Source: Pogona vitticeps (lineage: Eukaryota; Chordata; Lepidosauria; Squamata; Agamidae). From it: a DNA stretch of 64,000 bases. Each line of letters opens with the position of its first letter. Positions within the stretch are counted from its first letter, which is position 1. Below the pieces are notes generated by a model. The model had not been told where the DNA came from. It did not search any database and saw nothing but the letters and a program-made list of their open reading frames with translations. Both the position numbers and the translations under genes were made by a program. Below, piece by piece: positions 8,873 through 23,800 of this stretch. The stretch spans positions 61,855,947 through 61,919,946 of the forward strand of contig NC_135783.1 of NCBI RefSeq assembly GCF_051106095.1, given 5' to 3'.

Positions 8873-11800
8873 CTGAGAAGAAAAAAAATGCAAAAGATTA
8901 ACAGAAAAAAAATGCTCACAGACCTATTTGAAATAGATCTAATACTATGCATTTTAATTAAACATTCTAAGTATTAGTTTTATACATAAATACTCAGCTT
9001 GAATTTCATAGCCTAAATTTTTTGTCAAGTGACTTCAAAAGCATTTGACTTCATAATATAAAAAGGGCATTGTTAATCCTTAAGAAGTGTAGGACTATAA
9101 TCTATTTCAGTTTTTAATATTCCAGTATAATACACGATGTTAAATGTAATGTTATCAGGCACATAAATGGCGGGCTCTGATAAGATAAATAGTTCTATCC
9201 AGTGTACCATTAAGCAACATCCAAACCCATGTTACCTTTTCTTTCATTCATATGATCAAAATTCTTCAGAGTAAATTTCAGTGATGTGCCCAAATTCAAA
9301 TTTTCATTTTTAAATCAATGTTTACCTTTTTTTTTGTCTTTACCACTGAAAAAGGTGCTATAAGATCCACTAGTAAGAATGGCGCTAATTTTACACACTA
9401 CATTTGAATTCTCTCATTACTAATTTAAGTATATTTACAGACATAGATAGTTGCCATATGTTGGCATTGCATATGCAGATTATAAATTGCCAGGAAAAAC
9501 ACAATTGTGGGAACTGAACATTTCTGGAAGGGGGGGACAACTAATGGGAGACATATTATGGACTTTTCTAGTACACAAAATAGCTTGAGCATAATAAACA
9601 TAAAAATAATATTATTACCTTTTCAGATTCAACCAATCTTTTGCTATTTTGCTGAAGGCTTCTGCGCTAGGAGCTGTCATGGCTTCAAAATCAACCAACT
9701 ACAGCAAATAAACAGCTACATTGAAAAACAGCTGAAAAAAACACAGTTGCCAAAGTGTATCCACATATTTAGCACTACCAGAAGGGTGTAGCAATGTGGA
9801 ATAGAACACCAGCGAAGCTCTATATTTCTATCTCTCTCACAGAAATGAGACACTATTGAATGCACAAAAATAATGGAAATGGTACCTGATACTAAAAGGG
9901 AAGTACTATTGGTACTATTCTCACAACAGCTTTCTCTAATCATTTAGTTGGGGTTAGGAGGGATTAAAAAAAAGCAAGGCGAGTTCTTAACTTTCACCAT
10001 TTATAGTATCAGTTTAGAGGGGACAGGAACATTACTTATGACCTAAAGATATAGTGACCAACGCTAATATATATTTCTGAAATAATGACAGCTGGGTTGC
10101 AGAGATTCACAGCACCATCCCATGCATGTTAATTTGAAAATATGTTTCAGTATGTTCATATATGTATGATATAGATGCAGCTTCATTCAACTATGTATGT
10201 TGTTGCACCTGTAGATATATGTCCTCAGGACTACTTTTCACTTTGAAACAGTAATCCTTCAAGATCTCAGGTTTGTTTCATTAGGTGGAAAGCACACAAT
10301 ATTTTTTTTTAAATGCCACAGGCATGCCCAAGCAAATTTTAAGAACTTTCCATGATATCTGTCATAACTAGTCCCACATTACATTTAGAGGATAATCTTG
10401 GACACAGATGTCTAACACTTGGATGTCACAAATGTAATGTTAGAAGCTGCCTTTATGTCAGTTTCAACATATTTTATGAACGGCATACCTTTCCTTTTGG
10501 AATTTTCCCGGATATTTCTTTACCACTTGCCATCAGTGCTCCCATGATTATGGAATATGCTACTACACTGGGAGGGGGAAAAAACAGAATACACTCAAAG
10601 CATTCCATGGCATTTTGAAATACAAGAGTATGTTTCAGAGTTTCAAAACATCACAAAAAACAATCAGTCTGACTATGGAAAAAGAGATCACACACTCCCC
10701 CCACCCCCATTAACAGACAGTTGTTTTTCTGTGCTAAGTGCTGGACATGGAAAGCCCTTTCTCGGTGCACAGCATGAGGTGATGGAGGAGGGAGGGCACA
10801 CTCCTCCCACATCACTGGATTACCCCTTACAGCACTGCAGTCCCAAGAAAGAGGGAAACTACTGTGTAGGAGAATGGGAAAGAAAAAAAGTTGGGAGGCA
10901 GAGAGAGAGAGAGAGAGAGAGAGCGATTAAGGAAGAAGGAGAAAGTGAAACCAGCTGCTTCTCTTCCGGCTCCTGTTCATGAAGAATCCCAAGGGGATAA
11001 ATATATATAGCATGATAAAAGAAAAAAAATTTCACAAGCATTACCAGAACTGGCCACTATAGGATGCTAGAGACCATGCAATGTATTCTTTACTAACAAG
11101 TAATCGTAGTACAGTCTCTGGCTCCCTCTAATGGCTGGTTCTGGTAACACACGTGAAAATAGGTTTTTTTCCTTTTAGTACTGTATTTTTAATATTTTCA
11201 GATCATGGATAAGTGAATCAGTGGATACTGATCCTGTGTATAAGGGGGTCTCACTGTACTTTTGGGCATACTAAAATGACATTCAGGGCTTCATTTAGGT
11301 AATATTTAACTAATCATTTCCTCCCGTCATCTGGCTTCAACCACACCCACATTACATAAAAGCCACTTTAGCCCTTGTGCAGGAAAATGTTTCCCACACC
11401 CTGGTGTACATGATTACAGACTAAGGATAAATTTTGACATGTGAACTGTAGAATGAGAAATATGTTCATTTATATATATTATAGATTTGAGGTACTCGTT
11501 CTCCCATGAAAAGTCCAAACTATGATAAGATTAACAACTTTTATGCAGCGTTGAGAAATTAGAAGGCAGATAGGAAGCCCATGTTTCCTGATAAGCTATG
11601 ATCTTATGTCACCCAGTGTACAAAATGAGAACAGCCATACTTAGTTACTAAAGAGGAAGAAAGATATTTACCTGGAACCTTTGGACAGAGGCATTAAATT
11701 ATAGAAGTAATATGCAAGTGACAAGATTAGATTGCACACAGCATCTGATTCCTAGATGGAATAAAACCATGTTACATTGCATTAAAAATATAAAATATTT

Positions 11801-14800
11801 GTATAAAACTATACATTAGTCCAATGATATTTGATGGACAGAATTTATGGGACTATGGAGCACATTTTCATAGAATCACAGAATCATAGAATAATGGAGT
11901 TGGAAGGGACCTGTAAGGTTATCAAACCCCTGCTCAATATAACAATCCAAGTTACAATGTATATGATAGATGGCTGTCTACCTTTCTCTTGAATGCCTCC
12001 AGTGTTGGAGAGCTCACCACCCCAACTGGTTCCACTGTCATACAGATCAAACAATTAGGTGGTTTTTCCTGATATTCAGCCAAAATCTGGCCTCCTGTAA
12101 CTTAATTCTACTACTATATGCCCTGCACTCTGGAACGAGTGAGAACAGATCCTGTCCCTCCTCTGTATGACAATCTTTCAAGTATCTCACCTCCATCCTC
12201 TGGTCTCAAGACTAAACATACCCTTATCCTTCAATCTTCCCTCATAGGTTTTGATTTCCAGTTCCCTGATCCTACTTGTTGCCCTCCTCTGAACCTTTGC
12301 CAGATTGTGTGCATCCTTCTTAAAGCACTATTCTGGATCCCATCTCATTCTTTATTAAAAAGTATGTAGCACAGCACGGCAAGGAACAACATTTACCCAG
12401 ATATCATAAAACTTCTGACACATTGAAAGCCAGGTGAAAACGTTTTCATTTGCCCAGCTTACAGCTTTATATCCGATACAGTTGTCTGGTGAGCTGTGCG
12501 CAATTTTTTTTGTAACTGTGTTTACTTTTTTCCAAGTTGTGAGCCACTTTATAAAGACCAGACAGAGATTTTTTAATATGAACTCCCTGCAGACTTCTCA
12601 TAAACAGAGCCCACTCATGGGATGCTCTCACTAGACGAATGCTCATGAATTCCGCCTTCCTTTGGGCAGATCTCAAAGCTGATTTAACTTTTAAGTATTT
12701 TGTTTTAGCAGCTGACCCTATGCTGCATCATCAGATGCCCCTGAAATGTCCATTTCCAACACAGTTTGCATGCAGAACAAGAAATGAAACAAAAAGATGT
12801 TTCAAGTTCTTTTGAGCTCATTCTACATTATTTGTATGCTGATCTTCAGAATAATTAAGTAACAGAAACCCTCACCCCAGCTTCTGTAGATAAAACAAGT
12901 ATTTTTCCTTTGGCAGTTAAATCTTTATAAAGAGCATCTATTTCTGCATGATAAAGTTGTGTTCTTTCCTCTGTTGTCTGTGTTTCAACAGAGAATAGTA
13001 TGTTTCCAATTCTGAAAAAAGATGAGAATGCATGCATAAATTACACATATATGAAAATACAGGGTAAATCCCTAGAAAACCATTTTTCCAACAATTTTTC
13101 CAATTTATCTATTTTTTTCCCCTTCAGGCTTCAAACACCAAAATTAAAGAGTAAGGAGGATATTTCATACTGAGGATAACCCTGAGGATATTTCATACTG
13201 CACATATTTTGAACTATCTACAGTAGGATCACCGTATCTGCAAGGGTTAAGTTCCAAGCCCCCCTGTCACAGATGCTGAAAATGTGGGTTACAGAAAACA
13301 CTGTTTTAATAGCGAACACTATACATAGCATGGTCTCTGGTTCCTTCCCTCTAGTGGCCAGTTCTGGTAACTTCATCTTTAGAAATATATATTTCTAGGA
13401 TTTTTAAAAAATATTCTTAATATATTCAGACCATGGATAAGTGAATCCGTGGATTTTGATCTTGCAGGTACGGGGGGCCCTACTGTACTTTAAAAATGTT
13501 GTATTTACAGCTCTAGAAGAACAGACAGAAAATGAAAATATTAAAAAATACCAAGAGTTCAGTTTTATTTCTTGCTTTGTCCTTATCTGTGAAACAGGAA
13601 TTTGATATCTAGTCAGTTATTAAACAACAAACTTTGGGTAATTTCTCTGGCTTATTGAAGCCAGAGTTTATTTAAGACTGTAATTCCTTGTCCATAATGA
13701 CAACCTTGAAATTTACTAAAATGAAGCTGAATTCTGACATCTTCCTTCTGCTGATCATATTGAGGGGAGAGCAGCAGGTTAGTATTGTATATTGCGGTTT
13801 TTAATGCTTAGTCATTTAGTGCTAAATTGTGGTGTAGTGCTATATGAGAATGACACCTATTATTTTGGGTAGTTTTCTACAGAACAGGAATCTACAATAG
13901 ACTGGACAGAAGTTGTTACACTACTTTACTCTTAGAAAAAGAGCATTAGGAACAGTGGTTGTTACATGGCACATCCAAATTATCACATTTGAGGAGTTTC
14001 CAACATGAGTTAACAAAATCAGACTTTAACAAAATGTTACAGCACTTAACACGGGTGTCTAGGTCGCAAAGTTCTAAAATAATTAATTTAATAACCTCAT
14101 TAAAGAACAGAAGACACAGCCTTACAGGAAAAAAAAAATTAAGTAAAGTCTGGAGGAGGGAACCCAGAGTCTTTGAAACATGCCTGTCAGCAGGATGCAA
14201 TGATTCTGGCTCTAATTTCTTTAAAACATTAATTAAAGGTTAAGGCTGATAAGTATCTTTTTGCCTATAGTTACATGAGATGAAATGAAAGCTCTACCTA
14301 CCGGTCTCCTGTTATGGTAATAGTAAATCCATCATATTCTTTTCCTGGATCTTTGAGGCTTGGAACTTTGGTATTGACAGTGAATCCATCTCTTGTTTTG
14401 CTGTTCAGCTGCTTTCACACAAGCACCAACAAATGGAAAACAATTTTGACCTTGACCAATAGTACAAGTATACTGAAGACAGTTTTAACTTTTTTTATAC
14501 TTCATAACTAGGGTAATAATCCATAAATGACACATTCAATTTCCTTTGAGGGTTCTGAATCACAGTAACATCCAACAGGTACATTCTTTCTCTTAGTCTT
14601 GGGACAATTTCACCCATCAGCCTCAAGACTCTGCCATCTTCAGGAGGCAAGGCTTGCCATCTTTGGATTAGTTTCATCCTAGCTGAGAATGGGCAGCTTG
14701 TGCCTCTATCTCATTTCAAAAGTTCTCTAGACAGAAAACTGCCTAGATATTGATGTGGCCTACTCCACGTTTCCTGCTCACATTTCTGTTTTGGGTCAGT

Positions 14801-17800
14801 CGCACTTCCTCCTCACAGAAGTCAGTATCTGTGCAGAGAAATAATCTTATTGGCAGCCATTCTCCAGCCTTCCACAAATAGAAACAGCTCTCTGTAAGTG
14901 CTGCATAGGCAGCCTAGGCATGAGATGTGGACATTTTTTGCCTGTTAACGATGAGTGATATATCAAGAATGTCTACCCTCTGATTCTTTCTAACAAATGA
15001 AACAAATAAAGGTCAAATGTTTGCTCAGTTATTCATGTCTCTGATCCCATGCTAACTGAATATTTGGATTTATATAGTAATTGTTGAGTGAAATGCTTCT
15101 TGTAAGGAGCCCAGGAAAAATTTCTTAACCGTTGCCTAATTTTTTAAAATGATATAAATAATAGTTTGTAGCCCAGTAAGCATTTTCTCTTCAGCTTTGC
15201 CAACTAGCAAGCCCTCTTACATACTAGATAGCAGACTCATATATACCAGCTTAAGCTCGTAATTTTGCAAGAAATGTAATGCATTTCAATACCTATCTAT
15301 ATACTATTTTGTGCGTAATAGCTGCACACAACAGACATAAAAATTGCTAATATATCATCATATAATGCAGTCGTTTACAGTGGGGTCTCTACTTAAGAAC
15401 GTCCCTACTTATGAACAATCCAACTTAAGAACAGCTCCATTTGCTAAATTTTGCTTCTACTTGAGAACAGAAATCCAAGATAAGAACAGGAAAAAAAACC
15501 TTTCCTGCTCTTTTTTTAACCTTAGGTCATCTTAGGTTAAAAAAAAATTCTCCCCCTAGTGGTAGAGTACGTATTAACCAACTTTGCATTAGTTCCTATG
15601 GGAACTAATGCTTCAATGTACGAACGCACCTCTACATAACAAAAAAACAGCCAGAACGGATTAATTCGTTTCCAGTCCATTCCTATGGGAAATTTTGCTT
15701 CAACTTAAGAACGTTTCAACTTAAGAACACCACTCCAAAACGGATTAAGTTCTGAAGTAGAGGTTCCACTGTAGTTTCTATGGACGGAAAAGAGCAGATA
15801 TGGATTAAATGGTTTTCAATGCATTCCTATGGGAAATGCAGATTCAACATAAGAACTTTTCAACTTGAGAACCACCTTCCAATACGGATTAAGTTCTTAA
15901 GTAGAGACCCCACTGTATTAACATGCAAAACAGCTTTTTATGCCATTATTTTAGCTTTGTAATTGAGCCGTCACCCAATAAATAAGAACTACTGCCCATC
16001 ATAGAAAATAGGAGTGCGGTCCTACACACAATATCCAGGAAATAAACCTCATGAAACTCAACAGGGCTCCTTTCTGGCTATATATGTATATAATTACACC
16101 ATAAAGAACAGAAGACTCAAGTAAAAGGAGTCCGAATGCTTTCTCTTCATGCTTCCTGTATAACAGAAACAGTAAGCTGCATGACTCTCCACATTCAGAG
16201 TTCTAAATTCCTGTCCTCAAATCTGGTAACATCACACTTCACTGCAGGGAGACATTTCTCCCATCAGGGATTAGGCAGGAAATGTAAATAACAGCACTTG
16301 CTCTTTCTCTGACTTTGCTCTTGTGAAATCAAAGCCAATATGATTTGTTGGGACATTAGAAAGAGATAACAAGTACCATGTTCCATCAACATCTACAATA
16401 CAACACTTAATAACACATGTTAAAATGCTACAGAAAGCTTTCCATCTTTCCATTCCTCATCATCTATTATATGCTTGCATGACCTTAGATCCAATGTTAT
16501 CGGAAATGAGATGGGGAAGATGGGAAATTACCTTCATTATTGGGAGAAGGTCTTCTACTTTATGTACCTGTTCCAGTGCTTCTCGAATTTCTAATAATTC
16601 TTTGTGTTTATTAGCACTAAAAAGTTAAACAATAGGGTTTAACACAATTTTAATAAATCATTATAATCTGGTCCTATTTTTATTTTATAAAATAGATTTG
16701 GATAAATATGATGGCATATTTAGTAGTGAAATGTATACTCTTTAACTTACTTAAGTTACATTACTTTAATAATGCTTCATTTAAACACAAAGCTAAACCA
16801 TAGTTTCATGCTGTAAGAACATGCATGTGTGATCTTATCCTTGCGGCCACTCACTCACTCTCCTCTGTGCTGCAACATTGAGTCTTTCCATATTTCTAAT
16901 TCTTTCTTTTTCAAACTGTGTATGAAATATCCCAGTGACCTTTAAAGACATATAATTTACCCTTTCTGTTTGCTCCTTCCTCCTGTCAAGACAGTACTTT
17001 GTATTTATGTCAATAAACATGGGTTATTCTTTGTATGTTAATACATATATTTTGTTTTCTTCTGTCAGCTCTGCTGCTACTCTACCTTCTTATATAATGG
17101 TGACAAAACTAGGTTCTTTTCTCGACACTCTTCGGCAGCCTGGATTTTCTCGTCTCTGGTTAACACCTCTCCTTTATTATTTCCTATCATTTTCTCATGC
17201 TTCTAAGTACACATAGTACAAGTCTTGGGCTCTTGTTGTCCTTAATCATTTCAATGTTTCTGCTATTTGTGCCCACCCTTCTTCTTTCTTTTCTACTTGC
17301 AAACACTTTGCTAGCAGTTTTCTCAGTCCTTCTCATCAAACTCTTGTTTGAATCGTCTTTTAATCTTTTCAATCAGTCAAGATGAAGATATTTACAAAGC
17401 TGTTTCCAACTGATCCATAATACTAAAGTGCTCTGGTTGTGTCTTTATGATGATGATAGTCTATTTTCCCATTCCTCTCTAGGCACTTTCAATCTTCCTC
17501 ATTTGCCTCTTTTTCAGCTTCACTATCTCCTCTTTATTCTTAATTCTTTTGCCTGTTTTTCTTCCAAATATTTGTTTACTTATGTTTCTTCTGAGTTATA
17601 TACCTTCACTTCCTGTTCAAATAATGAAACATGTTACTCCTTTTGCTTTTAAATATTATTTATTCTTTATTATTCTTTGTCCCTTCTTGTTTATTTTCTC
17701 CTTTCTCCAACATCCTGTAGTCTTTACTCAGCCACTGTTTCCTCTTGGCTAATCCTCAGGAGAATTCTTCTGTTTCATGTCTCTGTTTTCTCTGAGACTT

Positions 17801-20800
17801 GCTGATTCTTGATATGTACATTTCCGTCCTTGTTCAAACTGCCTGAAATTATTCCCCATGTTTTTGACTTCTAAAAACCCTTTCTCCCCCCCCCCGTTTT
17901 CCCTCATCATGACCTTATATTTGTTTAGAACATAAACTTGAAAACTTCTTTTTTCTCAGACGAATGTAAAATGCCCAGTTCTTAAAGGGGTTTCTAAGTA
18001 TTAAACACTACTATTTTAACAATGTAAGAAATGAGAGAATGTATTTACCTGTGATAAGCAAGGATCCTGTCTTTGATGAAACGAAGCATCTTTTCAAAAT
18101 AATCAATGTATCTCATGTTAATAACCTGTCCCCTGTGGATATGAACATTTTAAAATGAAATACTGAACTCCATAATACATAACTCTAATATAGTAGTGGT
18201 TCTCAAGCTTGGATTCCCAGGTGTTCTTGGACTAAAACTCTCAGAAGCCTTCACCACCAGCTGTGTTGACCAGGATTTCTGGGAGCTCTAGTTGAAGAAA
18301 ACCTGGGCACCCACTGTTGGGAATCCCTGCTATATAGCAAGACACTGGAGCTACGTATTTTGCTAAAGAAACGCCTTCAACACCAATCCTTTTGTTGTAC
18401 AACTCTTGAGAATGTTCTGGGCATAGCACAGCAATGGTTTTCAGCCTTTGGTCTTCAATTCTTACAAACTCAAGCCTGCATAATATTTGGGAAGGTATTC
18501 TGGGAGAGGCACAAACTGTCTTTATACACTGTTGTTAGTTGTAAGCCTTGTGATGATCTTGCACAGCCTGAAAAAAATATAACAGCGGTCAGAGCACTTG
18601 CCATTCTTGCTGAGGGGTACAATAAGAGCTGCTGCTCTACTGACAGAGCAGCATTCATGGTGGACAGTGCATCTAACCCAAAGGACCGCATTATACCCAT
18701 GAAAACCTCCGGCGGTGCAAGAATATCATCAGTGGTGCCACTGTCGGTGGTAAGGCTCAAAATCGTTGTTCTAGGGCCAGCCTTGGATCTACTTGGAGCA
18801 CGGTCTTTAACAATGCTAGTGTGAGTGTACCATAGTTAATTTCCCTTGCACAGAATTCAATTATAAGGAAATTTAAGAAAGAAAGAACCCCATACAGATC
18901 CTAATATAGCCCTCACTTAAAACATCAGAAATCTCATCCTGTCCTATCTCAGCTGCAGAGACCTAGTGGGGAAATGGGAAATGACATATGTCATCTGCAT
19001 CACTATGATATAGCCCCCTACACACACACACATTATAATGCTGTGTAACACATCCCCTCACACACAGACACTTAAGATGACTCTATAAGGCTCCAGTCTT
19101 TAATGTGCTTGCTATGTGGTATGGAACATGGGGAACAATGTAACATACTGAGTAAAGATGCATTGGGGATTGCACTCCTGACTGAACATTTTCCACCTGA
19201 TCATAACTGAATAACAGAAGGATCCTTGCAACTAGAAACTGCACTCCCTAGATATTATTTTTCTTAATTTGTGTATTTTCCTACATAGATTTTAAAAATT
19301 CCAGAAATTCTTCTTAGTATTTAGAAGTAAAAGTACAGAATATATGAAAATGTTTTAAGATCTTCAATATTGAGAATATTTCTACACCAACTGGTGCTGT
19401 CCAGATGTTTTTAATCTCAGGTTCCGCCTACCCCAGTCATGGCCAGGCATCCAAGGAGCATCGTTTGAAACAACTGGGGGCATCATGTTGGGGAAACTGG
19501 TTTACAGGCAAAGGAGACTTAATTGAAATGTGTGCAATTGTTCTTAGGTCCCGCTTTTATATTGCAATCTCTTTATTCTAAACAGCGTGAACAGTTAAAC
19601 TATGCAACACTATACATCCATGATAAAAGTGCAGACATTTAAGTATGCATATATGTATCAGCTATCATTTATTTTTGGTTACACTAACTGGCCACAGTTC
19701 TTCATATTTTCCCTCTAATGAAGCAAAATTTATTGAAAGTGCATGTACATGTCAATCATTTGAAGAGACAAGGCTGTTGACTTACACTTGCTCATATGCA
19801 ATTCAAACATATTTCAGCTTCATTATAATACCTAGATATTATAATTAATACTTGCAAACAAATATCAAGATTTTTAGTTTTCCCCATAAAATGTTATTAA
19901 TGTGACTGTAAATGCTTGAAAATGTAGGAGGAAAACAATGTCTAGACTTCTGTTAGATACACATACACCCAGGGGGGAAACTATATGCCATTAAGGCATT
20001 TATTGAAGTAGTTTCTTGTTTCACAGTCTACAAAATAAAATTTTATAGAGCAAACTTTACAACTGCAAATACCTGGTTATAAAACTACTTATCAATCACA
20101 GAGCGTTACTAAGGGGCAAGATCCAACACTGCACAAGTGGATTCTGCCCAGGCAAAAGAGCTTTCCTTCCCCTTTGCATCCCCCTCAGCTCAAGAGAGAC
20201 CCCCCAACCCTGTGAAGCAGATTATACAGGGTGCAGAGGCTGTAGGTGAGGAAGGGTAAATCATATCCCTTCCTGTTCAGTTGACAGAAAAACATACTGT
20301 CAATAGTAGTTCTAAATGGATACAGCCACATGTAACTCATCCTGAATTCCATTTGCACTTAACCCTTGCTTGGGTCTGAATAGCAGAGTTTTGATTATAC
20401 ATGGGGTTTCTCCCCAATAAATAAACAATTAAATAAACATTTCATTAAATAAATAAATATTCAATAAATACTGTGCTGCTGTTGGTTTCTAGCAAGTGAC
20501 TTGAGAAAGGTGGGTCTCAGATTTAGTGAGGCACCTGTTCTTGTTACTGTGGTGGACCCCAGTCTGATGCTGGTGGCACCCTCTCCTAGCATGGTGGCTC
20601 TATGTGGTGGTTGGGGAGAATGCTGGGGCATGCCAGGTGGTTGGTGTGGATCAGAGAAGGATGTACGTCTGTGTATGTGTGCGTGTGCGTGTGTATATTA
20701 ATCAACTGTTTATGCTCTGTAGTGACGTTTTGGGAGCCATAAGACTTATATACGGATTTTGAACTAAACGGGGATCTGGCATCCCTAACCCCAGTGTTGT

Positions 20801-23800
20801 TGAAGAAAGATGTGTACCTTAACTAAATGTACAGTAGTATATAATGTAGCAGCATATGATAAAGTTCAGCCTGATTACCTTCAGTAAAAGCACAGTTCTA
20901 AAACCTGCACACTCTGTTGTGCAAAACCTACATAAATAATATCTATAAGAAGTTGAAAAACAGTGCAACTGATTTATTCATGCACTTTGCCAAAAAATCC
21001 AGGATAGCATGGGGGGGGGTAGGAGGGAGGAGAAAAGAAAGCACAGTTCCAATATAATTTTCCACATGTATCACATCTCACCACTGGCTATCAAATACAT
21101 TCTATCCTGACAATAGGTTTTTTCAAGCTATACTTATGAAGGAATGAAAGCAGAGTGTTGCAAAAACATTACCTGTCACAAGCATTTGGGCTGAGAGCCT
21201 AGATGCACAAATTGACATTTTTTTTTCCCTAATGAGAATGAGTTTGACCTATTACTTCTATTTCTGAATGTTATTTAAGTGGTGGGAAGGTAGAAAATTT
21301 ATAACACCAACAGAAGTAATCTACCCAAATTTTTATTAATTGTTTAATTTGTTTTTTTTTTTAATCTGCAGAATTCCTCAGTTAAATTTATTACATATCT
21401 AACAAGAATGTGCTAGGTTATATGTTTGTTTAGTCATTAAGTTGTGCCCGACTCTTCGTGACCCCATGGACCAGAGCACGCCAGGCTCTCCTGTCTTCCA
21501 CTGCCTCCCAGAGTTGGGTCAAATTCATTCTGGTTGCTTCGGTGACACTGTCCAGCCATCTCATCCTCTGTCATCCCCTTCTCCTCTTGCCTTCACACTT
21601 TCCCAGCATCAGGGTCTTTTCCAGGGACTAAGTTATATACAACATATCTAACAACAAGGCTGCAAGCATTCTAGTAGCAGTCCTCTCATCTAATTAAAAA
21701 GGTAAAGGTAAAGGTTCCCCTTGACAATTTTTGTCCAGTCGTGTCCGACTCTGGGGGGGCGGCGCTCATCCCGCTCTTCAAGCCATAGAGCCAGCATTTG
21801 TCCAAAGACAATCTTTCCGTGGTCACATGGCCAGTGTGATTTAGACACGGAACACTGTTTACCTTCCCACCGAGATGGTACCTATTTATCTACTCGCATT
21901 TTGCATGCTTTCGAACCGCTAGGTTGGCGGGAGCTGGGACAAGCGACAGGCGCTCACTCCGTCGCGTGGATTCGATCTTACGACTGCTTGGTCTTCTGAC
22001 CCTGCAGCATCCAATTATGCCTCCCCAAATATCTACTCCAAAGGCTCTTCCCAACGCTCTTAAGCAAACAAGGGGCGTCAAGGGATTTGTGGGGAAAAGA
22101 AATTGCCCTTTTCTGGTTCCTTGAAAGAATGATTCTGATTGATTTTACTCAGATCTGGATGTAAATATAAATAAAAGAAAGAGGAAAGAAGGTCCAAATA
22201 ATCCATACAATAACATAATCATGTGCAGTCAAGTCAATTCTGATTTATGGCAACCCTTTTTCAGGGTTATCCAGGTAGAGAATACTCAGAAGTGGTTTAA
22301 TTTTCCCTTCTTCTGGGGTGTGCCCTGGGACTGTGCAGCTTGCCCAAGGCCACACAGGCTGGATCTGCTCACAGGAGGCACAGAGGGGGATTCCACTCCC
22401 AACCTCTGGCCCCGTAGCTAGATACCTAAACCACTGAATTAGCCAGACTGAACAGAAATGTAAGGATACCATTTTTCTCTCTGGAAAGGCTGATACTTTT
22501 GGTTAAAACTAGGCAGAGAAAACTCTCCTCGTCATCTCCAAAGTAAATTGCCAAAAAACTATACTGTATTACACGTCAAGATTATCAAGAAGAAAGAGGT
22601 TGTGTAGTCAGACCAGGTCCGAGAAGCAACAGTCCCACATGTCCTATTAAAACTAATAAGACATCATGCTCTCTGTGTGTGTGTGTGGGAATGTTGCTTC
22701 TGGGACCAGGTCTGACTACAGGATAGCATCGGGTGGGTGCAGGGCCATATACATGAAATGTTTTATATATGTGTATAATATAGTTTTATATATATCAAAC
22801 CCATGTGACTGGAAATGCTTTTTTTGCAATGCTCTTTGCCTTCATTCCACTACAAGTGCTCCATGCATGCAATCCTGTTTCGTAGTAATGAGGAAAAGAC
22901 TTAAAGCAATGATTGAACTACTCTTTGAAGGTGCTCCTTCCCATGACAGAGAATGAGACAACTGCGGCTTCTCTGTACAGTACTATATGTGTTAGGTTCT
23001 GGAAACACCTGCTAATAGTTCAGGAACTGCTGCAGGTTTCTGCATGGCAAAAAACAAGTACTTCAACTGGGAAGAGAAGGCAACGCATCAGGATTTGGAA
23101 ATTGATCCTCTGATTCTAAACTAACACAGATGCACCATTCCAGCTCTTCAAAGGAGTGGGAAGAGAACTATCTCAATAAGACTACTATTTTGTTACATAG
23201 TGGGGAAAAGACAAAACATGTTAAATAATCATTGAAAGAAAAAGAATTTATATAAACAAAGATTTAAAAAATCATTATAAAGAATTCTGATTCTTTATGA
23301 TGATTGTGGCACAACCTTTGACATTATTGCAGTGTCATACCTGATTAGATTGATGTGATTGTTAAAGCCTCTGTTAAGATTTCGAGCTGGCATTTGGTCT
23401 AGCCATAGCACTGGCTGGTCTGGGTCAGCTAGCCTGTAAAAAGGCACTGTGTCAACATCCCCCACAGATTCACTGGGTATACAGAATGAAATTTAACTAT
23501 ACTTTTTAAAGGAAAAAATTATTATTGTTTCTCAACTCCAATGTTCTGCTAACTTTTGGGACTGCCTGCACAAAATTACATTGGAAAAAAAAAAGCAATT
23601 GTGTATTTTTGGTGCTCACAGGTATTGAGTCGTAGAAGATATAATCAGCCGCACAAGTAAAAACATAAGAGCTCATCTCTTACATCAGTTCAAGGCCTAT
23701 CTAATCTAGAATTCTGTTTCCCTAAGCAGCCTATTGGAAGTCCACAAACATGCCACATAATTGAATGTTAGGCAGTACTACAAATAATCTCAGGCTATAG

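Noticed and set aside
14495-14677. 60-codon minus frame next to TTC13 exon 18
   Set aside because: It does not continue the TTC13 protein and shows no recognisable motif; exon 18 ends at 14411 with a good acceptor.
17007-17752. Serine/leucine/phenylalanine-rich plus-strand frames
   Set aside because: Compositional by-products of a pyrimidine-rich intron segment without splice-consistent or conserved structure.
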